From CBDCFT01 sp965216365 (GTDB taxonomy: Bacteria > Pseudomonadota > Gammaproteobacteria > Arenicellales > CBDCFT01), in assembly GCA_965216365.1 (NCBI GenBank), contig CBDCFT010000022.1, positions 62,001 to 126,000 of the forward strand: a stretch of 64,000 nucleotides of DNA. Direction: 5' to 3'. Shown in pieces: positions 47,946-56,596 of the stretch; position 1 is the stretch's first letter, and each line of letters opens with the position of its first letter. The notes beneath the pieces are model-generated. The model was not told the DNA's origin, made no database searches, and saw nothing but the letters and a program-made list of their open reading frames with translations. Both the position numbers and the translations under genes were made by a program.

Positions 47946-49433
47946 TTACGTTCTTGCAAGTTGATTAATTTGTGTTCGGATTTCCGACAGCAAATCGCCG
48001 GCCATCATTCCTCTCTCGCCATATCGTTCCGCAAAAGCGTCACCCGCACGCGCATGCAGAAATAAGCCTGTCGCAGCGGCCCTGTTAATCGACATTCCCT
48101 GAGCGAGAACCCCCGCGATAACACCCGTCAATACATCGCCCATACCACCGGTCGCCATGCCTGGATTACCCCGGTCACATAAATACATGACTTCGCCTGT
48201 TGTCGCCACCAGACTACCCGAGCCTTTCAATACACACGTCCCACCATAGTGATTGATTATCTCATGGATAGCCCGTGGTCGGTCTTGTTGAATATCTTTT
48301 GTTGTGCACGCTAACAGGCGCGCGGCCTCACCCGGGTGTGGTGTCAACACCCAGTTGTCGCGCCGACGAGGCTCCGATGCCAAGAGGTTTAACGCATCCG
48401 CGTCGCACACGACAGGACTATCCATACTCAACGCCTTTTCCAGCATCGCCGCACTCCAATCGTCCTGACCCAAACCCGGACCTACGGCAATAACGTTTGC
48501 TTTTTTCAACAACGCGTCAATACTGAGCGCATCGTTCGTCTCGTGCACCATGATTTCTGGGCATACGCTGGTGATTGCCGGCATATTCCCGGGTCGGGTC
48601 ACCACGCTAACCAGTCCCGCACCAGTGCGATACGCTGCCTCCCCAGCCATACGCACCGCTCCCGCCATTGAATAATTGCCGCCGACAATAACCACGTGGC
48701 CGTTCGACCCTTTGTGTGCGTCACGCCGCCTACCGGGCAACCATGAACGAACTGTCGATTCATCGAGTCTGCGTGCAACCGGTTCTACTTGTTTGAATAC
48801 TTTCTTCGGCACTTGTAAGTCATCGTAAATCAGTTTGCCACAGTGTTCTTGTCCGGCACCGGTCAACAAACCCGGTTTCAAGCCGATAAACGTAATCGTT
48901 ACATCGGCATCAACCACCGGTCCCGGCGCAGCGCCGGTGTCGCTGTTCAGACCCGACGGGATATCCAATGCCAAAACCTGAATGCCGCTCTGAACAATTG
49001 CCCCGATCGCTTCGCCCCATTTCCCCTCGGGTGCTCGGTCCAGACCCGTGCCGAATATGCCATCGACAATGAGATCGAATTCACCGGAGATTTCCGCCGG
49101 CATACTGCTAACGGGCACACCAGCCCGGTCTGCCATATCCGCTGCATGGCGAGCATCATCAGATTTTGCTTCGCCCAGCGCATATATTTGCACGGAAAGA
49201 CCGGCCTTTGCCGCTAACGCGGCGACGACGTAGCCATCGCCACCGTTGTTACCGGCTCCACACACAACCGCGATTGAATGCGCCGCAGGCCAATGTTTTT
49301 GCAAGACTTGAAACGCTGCTTCACCAGCGCGCTGCATCAAGGTAAACCCGGAAATGCCATCCTGCCCGATGGCAAGGCGGTCTAACTCGCGGCAGCCTTC
49401 GGCGTCGTATAAGTCAATCGGCAAAGAATTCAT
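47946..49433 (-). CDS. nnr: Bifunctional NAD(P)H-hydrate epimerase / ADP-dependent dehydratase
   Basis: Nnr repairs hydrated NADH and NADPH. From the ATG at 49433 (MNSLPIDLY) it has 495 residues. The N-terminal YjeF_N epimerase half holds VVCGAGNNGGDGYV, and the C-terminal kinase-like dehydratase half holds GPGLGQDDW, VCDADALN, TPHPGEAARL and GMGDVLTGVIAG. An alternative ATG at 49457 would overlap the queG start on the other strand, so I prefer the later one. Confidence 0.95.
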   Translation of the reverse strand: MNSLPIDLYDAEGCRELDRLAIGQDGISGFTLMQRAGEAAFQVLQKHWPAAHSIAVVCGAGNNGGDGYVVAALAAKAGLSVQIYALGEAKSDDARHAADMADRAGVPVSSMPAEISGEFDLIVDGIFGTGLDRAPEGKWGEAIGAIVQSGIQVLALDIPSGLNSDTGAAPGPVVDADVTITFIGLKPGLLTGAGQEHCGKLIYDDLQVPKKVFKQVEPVARRLDESTVRSWLPGRRRDAHKGSNGHVVIVGGNYSMAGAVRMAGEAAYRTGAGLVSVVTRPGNMPAITSVCPEIMVHETNDALSIDALLKKANVIAVGPGLGQDDWSAAMLEKALSMDSPVVCDADALNLLASEPRRRDNWVLTPHPGEAARLLACTTKDIQQDRPRAIHEIINHYGGTCVLKGSGSLVATTGEVMYLCDRGNPGMATGGMGDVLTGVIAGVLAQGMSINRAAATGLFLHARAGDAFAERYGERGMMAGDLLSEIRTQINQLART

Positions 49434-49455
49434 GGGCGTATGATAATGTTTAGAC

Positions 49456-50520
49456 ATGGCAACACAAGACACCGATTTTAACGCGTTAGCGCGGGAGATT
49501 CGCTCGTGGGGCCAGGAGTTGGGCTTTCAGCAAATCGGTGTTAGCGATACGGATTTGTCTTACGCCGAACAACGTTTAATGAATTGGCTCGACGATGGCT
49601 TTCATGGTGACATGGAATGGATGCAACGGCATGATACGAAACGATCACGGCCCGGCGATTTGTTTGAAGGCACCGTACGTGTCATTTCTGCGCGTATGGA
49701 CTACTTACCACCGGGTACAACTCCGTCGGACGAAGTTTTAGCAAACGACCATAAAGCGTTTATCTCGCGTTACGCGCTTGGCGGCGATTATCACAAAGTA
49801 TTGCGTAAACGACTGCAGAAACTTGTGGATCGGATTAGAGAAGACATTGGCGAATTCGGTTACCGCGTGTTTACTGACAGTGCGCCGGTGCTGGAAAAAG
49901 CCCTGGCAGAAAAAGCCGGTCTCGGCTGGATTGGCAAACACAGTAATCTTTTAAACAAAAAGGCGGGTTCGTGGTTTTTTCTCGGCGAGATTTACACCGA
50001 CTTGCCATTGCCTGTTGATCAGCCTGCGACAAACCATTGTGGCGAATGCAGCGCCTGTATCGCCGCCTGCCCCACCGACGCCATCGTCGCACCTTACCGC
50101 ATCGATGCCCGGCGTTGTATTTCCTACCTCACCATCGAACTGAAAGGCAGCATCCCCGAACAACTACGCCCGTTCATGGGAAATCGAATTTACGGCTGCG
50201 ACGATTGCCAACTGGTATGCCCGTGGAATCGCTTCGCCCAATCGACCCAGGAAACTGTGTTTGAATCGAGACACGGTTTAGACAATGCCGATCTGGTCGA
50301 ACTGTTTTTATGGACGGAAGAGGAACTCGATCAGCACATGCAAGGGTCAGCCATTCGCCGCATCGGCTACGAGCGCTGGTTACGCAATATTGCCGTGGCA
50401 TTGGGTAACGCTGCCACCAGCGATGACATCATGGATGCCTTGCAACAACGCGTCGATTATCCATCCGATTTAGTACAAGAACATGTCAAGTGGGCGATAA
50501 ATCAGCACGAATCTAAGTGA
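49456..50520 (+). CDS. queG: Epoxyqueuosine reductase
   Basis: QueG performs the last step of queuosine formation on tRNA with cobalamin and two [4Fe-4S] clusters. The 354-residue protein has the N-terminal cobalamin-binding DUF1730 region and the cluster cysteines in CGECSACIAACPTDAI and GCDDCQLVCPWN. The DSAPVLEKALAEKAGLGWIGK stretch is the family hallmark. It diverges from nnr with starts only about 20 bases apart. Confidence 0.96.
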   Translation: MATQDTDFNALAREIRSWGQELGFQQIGVSDTDLSYAEQRLMNWLDDGFHGDMEWMQRHDTKRSRPGDLFEGTVRVISARMDYLPPGTTPSDEVLANDHKAFISRYALGGDYHKVLRKRLQKLVDRIREDIGEFGYRVFTDSAPVLEKALAEKAGLGWIGKHSNLLNKKAGSWFFLGEIYTDLPLPVDQPATNHCGECSACIAACPTDAIVAPYRIDARRCISYLTIELKGSIPEQLRPFMGNRIYGCDDCQLVCPWNRFAQSTQETVFESRHGLDNADLVELFLWTEEELDQHMQGSAIRRIGYERWLRNIAVALGNAATSDDIMDALQQRVDYPSDLVQEHVKWAINQHESK

Positions 50521-50610
50521 ATAAATCTTTCGTGGGATGTCGATCAGCTTGCAAACCGCATCGTTCGCGACGGTATCCTGCGTGCCCCGCGCGGCGCAAC
50601 GAGTTGCATC

Positions 50611-51072
50611 TTACCCAAGGGCCGCCTTACGTGCCTTGTTCGATAACTCCTTGGCTTTAGGTAAGCGTTTCGCAATAGCCTGGAAATTAGGACCTTTACG
50701 TACATCTGCGATACCTTCCGTTCCGTTTTCACGATAATAATTCTCTACTACTTCAATGTATTTCTCACAGTATGCAACCTCCTGTTCGAAATTCTTCTCC
50801 TTTCTTGAAAGAATCGCAACACGCTCAAAATAGTAAGGTGCTGGAACAAGCCCAGCCGTGTACATTGTTTTAATTTCTGCGTCACAGCACTTTTTCATAT
50901 ACTCAATATCGTGCTTCTTTTCCTCAGCATATTCCCAAGTTTGTTTTCCTTCCACCAAATTAGCACCATCGGAAACTTCCGCTATTAACTCACCACTTGT
51001 CTTTGGCGAACCGTTTGTTTGATGAAATTCTGGTTTTTTCTTTTTGAATAGTTTTTCTAAGATACTCATCAT
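50611..51072 (-). CDS. Hypothetical protein, accessory insertion between queG and orn
   Basis: I do not recognise this 153-residue protein. It starts with a very basic stretch (LEKLFKKKKPEF) and has a variable 40-residue linker. A helical body follows with several Tyr, Cys and Glu (YMKKCCDAEIKT, AYCEKYIEVVENYY) that could form helical repeats. There are no signal peptide or membrane segments. AAGAG lies just before the paired ATG codons at 51072 and 51069. It and the next gene interrupt the usual neighbourhood of queG and orn, which suggests later acquisition. Confidence 0.6.
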   Translation of the reverse strand: MMSILEKLFKKKKPEFHQTNGSPKTSGELIAEVSDGANLVEGKQTWEYAEEKKHDIEYMKKCCDAEIKTMYTAGLVPAPYYFERVAILSRKEKNFEQEVAYCEKYIEVVENYYRENGTEGIADVRKGPNFQAIAKRLPKAKELSNKARKAALG

Positions 51073-51161
51073 CTACTCTTGACACTTAGCGGATTGAGAC
51101 TCGTTGACTCACACCTGCATCTCGGAGGTTTGCCCAGTACAATGATTTGGTTGCTCGCCGA

Positions 51162-51674
51162 TCAAAAACTCTCACCCGGCGTCATCTTCTTTTGAAGGCG
51201 AACATGTTCCTCGCTGAGCTTGGCGCGTAAAAGCTTAATCATCAGTGCAAGTTCTTCCACCATATCTTTTGATAACGGTGCATGAGCGTCACGGCTGACT
51301 GGTATTGCCAACGGATCGTTGCCGACGTTGGCAACCGTGACTTTCACCGACCGGCTATCGGAGTCCGAGTGTGCTTGGTCTTTTTTACGAGCCCGCCCAA
51401 CCTGCTCATGCACACGCCGCTGCTCATCGGAAAGAACCTGCAAATATTCGCTTGGAAGGTGCTTTCTGACATCCTCGCTGCCCCTGTTTCCAGAGAAGGG
51501 GGTCCAGTACGAAACTATCAGTGCCGTGTTCAAACAGCGAAGAAGGCGTTTATCAGCATGCACGGTGGCACTGTGCAGTTTTCTATCGAGAATTTGCTCT
51601 GCGCACTCTCGCGCATGAGACAAGTCTGCTTCCGCTTGGACAATGCGTTTAAACAGCTTTCGATCTTCGTGCAT
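51162..51674 (-). CDS. Hypothetical protein, accessory insertion between queG and orn
   Basis: I do not recognise this protein of about 170 residues. It is largely helical, with an N-terminal EADLSHARECAEQIL helix and a distinctive TALIVSYWTPFSGNRG segment. A charged middle (RRVHEQVGRARKKDQ) and a C-terminal helical stretch follow (ELALMIKLLRAKLSEEH). The start is uncertain: the ATG at 51674 or a TTG at 51701, neither with a clear ribosome-binding site. It lies 89 bases upstream of the other unknown gene on the same strand, so the two may form a small operon. The compact helical fold could suit a HEPN-like or immunity-type protein, but no catalytic motif supports that. Confidence 0.55.
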   Translation of the reverse strand: MHEDRKLFKRIVQAEADLSHARECAEQILDRKLHSATVHADKRLLRCLNTALIVSYWTPFSGNRGSEDVRKHLPSEYLQVLSDEQRRVHEQVGRARKKDQAHSDSDSRSVKVTVANVGNDPLAIPVSRDAHAPLSKDMVEELALMIKLLRAKLSEEHVRLQKKMTPGESF

Positions 51675-51771
51675 AGTAATAGCGTAATAAGAGACAGACA
51701 ACCGTTGACTTTCAAAATATCATTCGAACGGCTGAAATCTCGATCTAATTAACTCGTCAACTTAACTAAGA

Positions 51772-52317
51772 TTAGCGCTTAAAAATATGCTCACGATAAA
51801 ACTTGAGTTCTTCGATGGATTCGCGGATATCGTCCAGTGCGCGGTGGGTGTTGTTTTTGTCGAATTTTGCGGCAATGTCAGGATACCAGCGTAGCGCCAG
51901 CTCTTTGACTGAACTGACATCGATGTTACGGTAATGCATGTAGTCTTGCAGGTTCCGCATATAGCGATAGAGGAATCGGCGATCCTGACTAATCGAGTTT
52001 CCACACAATGGCGATTTGCCTTTTGGAATGTATTCACTCAAAAAAGCGATGGTTTGTTGTTCCGCTTCCTGTTCACTGATAGCGGATGCCCGCACGCGCT
52101 CTACCAGACCGGTTGCTGTGTGCGTTGTCGTATTCCACTCGTCCATTCCATCCAGCAATTCTTCGGATTGATGAATAGCAATCACCGGCCCTTCCGCGAC
52201 AATATTCAAATCACTGTCGGTGACGATACTGGCGATTTCAATGATGCGATCACGATCGGGATACAACCCGGTCATTTCTAGATCTATCCAGACCAGCGCG
52301 TTTGCGTCCTGGGTCAT
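51772..52317 (-). CDS. orn: Oligoribonuclease
   Basis: Orn degrades two- to five-base RNA ends, including pGpG from cyclic-di-GMP turnover. The 181-residue DEDDh exonuclease has WIDLEMTGLYPD at the start, the second Asp in the middle region (NSISQDRRFL) and the HRALDDIRESIEEL C-terminal motif. Length equals that of E. coli Orn. It follows recR by three bases. Confidence 0.97.
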   Translation of the reverse strand: MTQDANALVWIDLEMTGLYPDRDRIIEIASIVTDSDLNIVAEGPVIAIHQSEELLDGMDEWNTTTHTATGLVERVRASAISEQEAEQQTIAFLSEYIPKGKSPLCGNSISQDRRFLYRYMRNLQDYMHYRNIDVSSVKELALRWYPDIAAKFDKNNTHRALDDIRESIEELKFYREHIFKR

Positions 52318-52320
52318 GGG

Positions 52321-52923
52321 TTAAACCGCGAGTGTTCTTCGATCATTAAATGCCTGAGTCAAAGTCCCCGCGTCCATATATTCCAACTCGCCACCGACCG
52401 GCACTCCGCGTGCGAGTCGCGTCACATTGTTGACGTCGTCTTTAATGAGATCGGCAACATAGTCCGCCGTCGCTTCACCTTCCACCGTCAGATTGGTCGC
52501 CAGGATGACTTCTTCGACTTCCGGGTCTTTGACAACTTGGGTCAGTTTTTCGATGCCGAGTTGATCGGGGCCGATACCGTCGAGTGGCGAGATGTGTCCC
52601 ATTAGTACGAAAAACATACCTTTGTAAAAACCCGCTTGTTCGATGGACTCCAGGTCGGCGGGGGTCTCTACAACGCACAACAGGTTTTTGCAGCGCCGTG
52701 GCGACGAGCAAATATCGCACTGTGTGTTCTCACTGAAATTGTTACAGCGTTCACAATGATTAATCTTTGACACGGCAACTTGAATGGCATCGGCAATCAT
52801 TTTTGCCCCTTCGCGATCCCGCTCCAGTAAATGAAACGCCATACGTTGCGCGCTTTTTGGCCCGACGCCGGGCAAGCGTCGCAGCGCCTGTTTCAAGACC
52901 TCTATCGAGCGCGAATCGGACAC
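52321..52923 (-). CDS. recR: Recombination protein RecR
   Basis: RecR works with RecO and RecF to load RecA at gaps. The 200-residue protein has the helix-hairpin-helix LPGVGPKSAQRMA, a four-cysteine zinc finger (CERC and CDIC) and a Toprim domain with LCVVETPADLESIE. It is 11 bases after ybaB in the conserved dnaX-ybaB-recR operon. Confidence 0.97.
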   Translation of the reverse strand: MSDSRSIEVLKQALRRLPGVGPKSAQRMAFHLLERDREGAKMIADAIQVAVSKINHCERCNNFSENTQCDICSSPRRCKNLLCVVETPADLESIEQAGFYKGMFFVLMGHISPLDGIGPDQLGIEKLTQVVKDPEVEEVILATNLTVEGEATADYVADLIKDDVNNVTRLARGVPVGGELEYMDAGTLTQAFNDRRTLAV

Positions 52924-52934
52924 AATGAACCCGC

Positions 52935-53255
52935 TTACAGCGGCAAATTCAAACCGGGGATATTCAATCCGGAGGCCAGACCGCTCATTCTCTCCTGAGC
53001 GGTTTTTTCCACCTTGCGCACGGCGTCGTTAATTGCCGCTGCGATTAAGTCTTCCAACACTTCTTTATCGTCTCCAAGCAGTGCGTCATCAATTTCGATG
53101 CGTTTCACGTCATGCCGACAAGTCATGGTCACCGAGATCAAACCACCACCCGCTTCGCCTTTGACTTCCAGCTTGGCCAATTCTTCCTGTGCCTTACGCA
53201 GGTTTTCTTGCATTTCCTGCGCTTTTTTCATGATGTTGTCTAATCCACCTACCAT
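52935..53255 (-). CDS. ybaB: YbaB/EbfC nucleoid-associated protein
   Basis: The 106-residue protein has the usual coiled-coil start (MKKAQEMQENLRKAQEEL), the central VKGEAGGGLISVTM strand pair and a Leu/Gly-rich end. YbaB dimers bind DNA and may help compact it. It lies two bases after dnaX and before recR. Confidence 0.96.
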   Translation of the reverse strand: MVGGLDNIMKKAQEMQENLRKAQEELAKLEVKGEAGGGLISVTMTCRHDVKRIEIDDALLGDDKEVLEDLIAAAINDAVRKVEKTAQERMSGLASGLNIPGLNLPL

Positions 53256-53257
53256 TG

Positions 53258-54973
53258 TTAATTCACCTCGTCGCCCGCGGGCATTACTGATTCCGGAATA
53301 ATTGTCGCACCAAATCGATCCATCAACTCCTGCACATTGGGATCGTTTTCTATATCCGTATGTGCTTGTGCTATGGCCTGTTGTCTTTGTCTGGCGCGGG
53401 TTTTTGCTGCTGTTTCATTCGGCGCGTCATCGCTGATTCGCACTTTTAGTTTGATCTCCTGTGCCATCGCCTTGGATAACTCCTGCTCTATCACACCCTG
53501 ACGATCCGTGTTGTGCATGGATTTATGTGCGTTGTCCAAAACGACAGACAACACGCCATTTTCCAGATGGACCGGTGCGATGTTCATGGCCACTTCGCGT
53601 GTAATCGATGCGATATTCAAGCTACAAATCAGATCCGCCCATGTTTCGGCATCGCCAATTATCGTTTCGATATTGCCTTTAGCAATCTTGTTATCGGCCA
53701 CACCCGAATTCGAATCGCTCACCAGGGTGGGCTTTGGCGCGGGTTCGGCAATACTATTCGCGATAGGGGTAACGCTCGTTGAGACAGCGGCAGATTGTTG
53801 CCCACTGGCACTATTGGCGGATTTTTTTTTCGTGAGTGACGTTTTAACGCTTTTCGGCCTTGCAGGTGGCATCGCCTCACCACTCGCCGAATCCGGTTTG
53901 AATGCCAACATGCGCAACAAGGCCATTTCGAATCCCGTTCGCGGATCCGGCGCCAGGGGCAGATCGCGCTTACCTATCAAACCGATCTGATAAAACAGTT
54001 GCAAATCTTCCGCGTTCAGTTGCTCGGCAAACTGCTTGATGTTTTGCTCGTCGAAACGCGACTTGTCAACCGCATCCGGTGCTTGTTGATACAAAGCCAC
54101 AAGATGTATCAGTAACAGTAAATCGTCCAAAGCAGTGATGTAGTCAAGCGATTGCTCAGACATGGTCGCTACCACGCTCAGTACTGAAGCTGCATCCTGA
54201 CCAGCCAGGTGAGTGAGCAGATCCACGACATGATGATGATCAATCATGCCCAACATGTCACGCGCACTCGCCGTCTCCAGCTTACCTCCGACATAGGCAA
54301 TAGCCTGATCCAGCAGACTCAACCCATCGCGCAAACTTCCGGCTGCGGAGCGCGCGAGAATGATTAACGCGTCTTGATCGAACTCGATCTTTTCCGCTTT
54401 CAGTATTTTCTCGAGCTGGGCGGCAATCTGTTCCACATCCAACGCACGCAAATTAAACTGCAAACAACGCGACAAGATGGTGGCTGGTAATTTTTGCGGG
54501 TCGGTAGTGGCCAATAAAAATTTGACGTGAGGTGGCGGCTCTTCCAGGGTTTTTAACAATGCGTTAAAGCTGTGCCCGGAAAGCATGTGCACTTCGTCGA
54601 TGAGATAAACCTTGTGGCGCCCCTGGGTCGGCGTGTACTGGACATTGTCGAGTAACTCGCGTGTATCATCGACTTTGGTGCGCGACGCGGCATCGACTTC
54701 GAGTAAGTCGATAAAGCGACCTTCATCGATACTTTCACATGCGGAACATTTGCCACAGGGTTTGGAACTGACACCCTTCTCGCAATTTAACGCTTTGGCA
54801 AGGATTCGCGCTAACGTGGTTTTGCCGACGCCACGTGTACCGGTAAACAGAAACGCGTGGTGTACACGATCATTGTCCAACGCGTTAGACAACGCGGACA
54901 CCACGTGTTGCTGGCCGACGACATCAGCAAAGGTATGCGGACGCCAACGACGCGCGAGGGCCTGGTAAGTCAT
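53258..54973 (-). CDS. dnaX: DNA polymerase III tau subunit, with possible gamma by frameshifting
   Basis: DnaX is the clamp-loader motor and the organiser of the replisome. The 571-residue protein has the P-loop GTRGVGKTTLARI near residue 46, a zinc module (CEKG, CGKCSAC) and the AAA+ DEVHMLS and sensor ATTDPQKLP. A linker follows, then the C-terminal tau domain that contacts DnaB and the polymerase. At codons 382-384 the sequence is nine consecutive A. A -1 shift there reads Ile-Arg-Gln-stop, giving a 387-residue product with the ATPase and oligomerisation domains, like gamma. It heads dnaX-ybaB-recR. Confidence 0.96.
   Translation of the reverse strand: MTYQALARRWRPHTFADVVGQQHVVSALSNALDNDRVHHAFLFTGTRGVGKTTLARILAKALNCEKGVSSKPCGKCSACESIDEGRFIDLLEVDAASRTKVDDTRELLDNVQYTPTQGRHKVYLIDEVHMLSGHSFNALLKTLEEPPPHVKFLLATTDPQKLPATILSRCLQFNLRALDVEQIAAQLEKILKAEKIEFDQDALIILARSAAGSLRDGLSLLDQAIAYVGGKLETASARDMLGMIDHHHVVDLLTHLAGQDAASVLSVVATMSEQSLDYITALDDLLLLIHLVALYQQAPDAVDKSRFDEQNIKQFAEQLNAEDLQLFYQIGLIGKRDLPLAPDPRTGFEMALLRMLAFKPDSASGEAMPPARPKSVKTSLTKKKSANSASGQQSAAVSTSVTPIANSIAEPAPKPTLVSDSNSGVADNKIAKGNIETIIGDAETWADLICSLNIASITREVAMNIAPVHLENGVLSVVLDNAHKSMHNTDRQGVIEQELSKAMAQEIKLKVRISDDAPNETAAKTRARQRQQAIAQAHTDIENDPNVQELMDRFGATIIPESVMPAGDEVN
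53822..53830 (-). promoter_or_regulatory. Slippery A9 run inside dnaX
   Basis: On the coding strand nine A residues read in frame as Lys-Lys-Lys, followed by TCCGCCAATAG. In the -1 frame the next codons are ATC CGC CAA TAG. This arrangement can support ribosomal slippage or RNA polymerase slippage to make a gamma-like subunit. No E. coli-style Shine-Dalgarno enhancer is obvious upstream, and only a weak 4-bp stem (TGCC/GGCA) lies just downstream. Confidence 0.55.
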
Positions 54974-55027
54974 ACTGGATGAATATTACTCAATTCGATT
55001 CCGCATTACGGTATTGTTAATAAAGGT

Positions 55028-55140
55028 GGCGGCTCCAGCCAGCCTGACCCCGGCACTCGATTCAGTTGCTGCGGCTGCTTCCTTCCGGACCTGACCGGGT
55101 TCACAACCTATCGCCACCGAGGAGACCGGCCTTCACCGCC
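55028..55140 (-). ncRNA. ffs: Signal recognition particle 4.5S RNA
   Basis: The minus strand holds the universal SRP core GGTCAGGTCCGGAAGGAAGC, with the GGAA tetraloop and Ffh-binding internal loops. The ends pair as GGCGG at 55140 and CCGCC at 55028, giving an Alu-less hairpin of about 113 bases, as in other gammaproteobacteria. It lies between tRNA-Ser and dnaX. Confidence 0.93.
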
Positions 55141-55171
55141 ATTGAACTTTATCATTTTGCGCGCCGGTTGA

Positions 55172-55262
<91 letters not shown>

Positions 55263-55369
55263 CAGCAAATCGTTATTTTTGCAAGAGCGCGCGAAAAAAA
55301 TGTGCGCCGAAGGGTAAACCAGATACTGCCGCGAAGCAACGCACACTTGCAATTCACACCATTGTCGCA

Positions 55370-56533
55370 TTATTGCAAAATGCGCTCGATACCTTTGACA
55401 AACCGGCCAACGCCTTCATCGACGCTATTGGCTTCCAGCGCACCATAGGACAGACGCAGGTAACACCCGTCGCTCAATCCAAAAGCATCGCCGGGTACCA
55501 GCGCGACTTTATGTTCTTTTATTAAACGTGTCGCCAATTCCATAGCGGACATGGTCGTATTCACTTTCACCAGGTAGAAAAATGCGCCATCGGTTTGGGC
55601 GAGCTGAATGTGCCGATTGCCTTGCAATGCGTCTTTGACCAATAGGCGGACATCGTTCAAGCCCACGACAAAGGGCTTGCAATAGTCACGTCCGGCCCGA
55701 AAAGCACCCAGTGCAGCGTGTTGGCTTACCACCGGTGGGCAGATCACATTGGAATCCTGAATTTTCAACACCGGATTCATCAAATGCTCCGGGATTACCA
55801 TGTAACCAATACGCCAACTGGCGAACCCGTATGACTTGCTCAGGGAAAACAGGCTGATAGTGTGATCGTTGCTGTCCGCAAGTGCGGCGCCGCACACGTG
55901 TCTAACTTCGCCGTATGCAAAATATTCATAAGCTTCATCCGATATATGATAAACATTAGATTCAGCACACAACTGATTAATTTTTAACAATATTTCTTTC
56001 TCATACACCACGCCTGATGGGTTGTTAGGCGATATGGTGACCACTGCCCTGGTGCGTGGCGTTATTGCGGTTTCTATCGTCTCCAGACGTGGCCGATAGT
56101 TTTCGTCCGTTGCCGCTATGACCGGTGCACAGCCCGCGATACGCACCGCCATTTCATTGTTGAAATAATATGGACTGAGCAAAACAATCTCATCGCCAGG
56201 ATCAGCGATACTCAGAATCACGTTAAGGAATCCCATGTTACTGCCCGCAGTCACGACAACGTCGCGCTTGTCCAGATTGATGCCGTTTTCACGCACCAGC
56301 TTTTGCCGAATGGCCTCGCGCAGGGCGGGTATGCCGGGCACATCCTGGTAAACATGGTTTTCCGGTGCACTGTTGAATTCAATCAGGCCTTCCAGCGCCT
56401 CTGGCGGCGGCCCATAGTGCACAACACCCTGGCCCAGCGATATCGTGCCCGGTATCGTCTGGATAAGATCATTGATCACTGCAATAACCGGATCCTGCAC
56501 CGACCGCAGCCGCTGCGAAATAGCCAAAGTCAT
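55370..56533 (-). CDS. Class I PLP-dependent aminotransferase
   Basis: The 387-residue protein has fold-type I features: the substrate-side SLGQGVVHYGPP, the NNPSGVVY segment, the Asp/Tyr pair in ISDEAYEYFAYG, and the PLP lysine in SLSKSYGFASWRIGYM, with RLSYG near the end. It could be an aspartate, methionine or aromatic aminotransferase; sequence alone does not decide. It is followed by tRNA-Ser and stands 63 bases after a class III aminotransferase on the same strand. Confidence 0.9.
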   Translation of the reverse strand: MTLAISQRLRSVQDPVIAVINDLIQTIPGTISLGQGVVHYGPPPEALEGLIEFNSAPENHVYQDVPGIPALREAIRQKLVRENGINLDKRDVVVTAGSNMGFLNVILSIADPGDEIVLLSPYYFNNEMAVRIAGCAPVIAATDENYRPRLETIETAITPRTRAVVTISPNNPSGVVYEKEILLKINQLCAESNVYHISDEAYEYFAYGEVRHVCGAALADSNDHTISLFSLSKSYGFASWRIGYMVIPEHLMNPVLKIQDSNVICPPVVSQHAALGAFRAGRDYCKPFVVGLNDVRLLVKDALQGNRHIQLAQTDGAFFYLVKVNTTMSAMELATRLIKEHKVALVPGDAFGLSDGCYLRLSYGALEANSVDEGVGRFVKGIERILQ

Positions 56534-56596
56534 TTAACAGCGTTGACTATTGGTTTTGTGACCGAATGATCGCGGTATTCAAAACAACTTCTCGAA

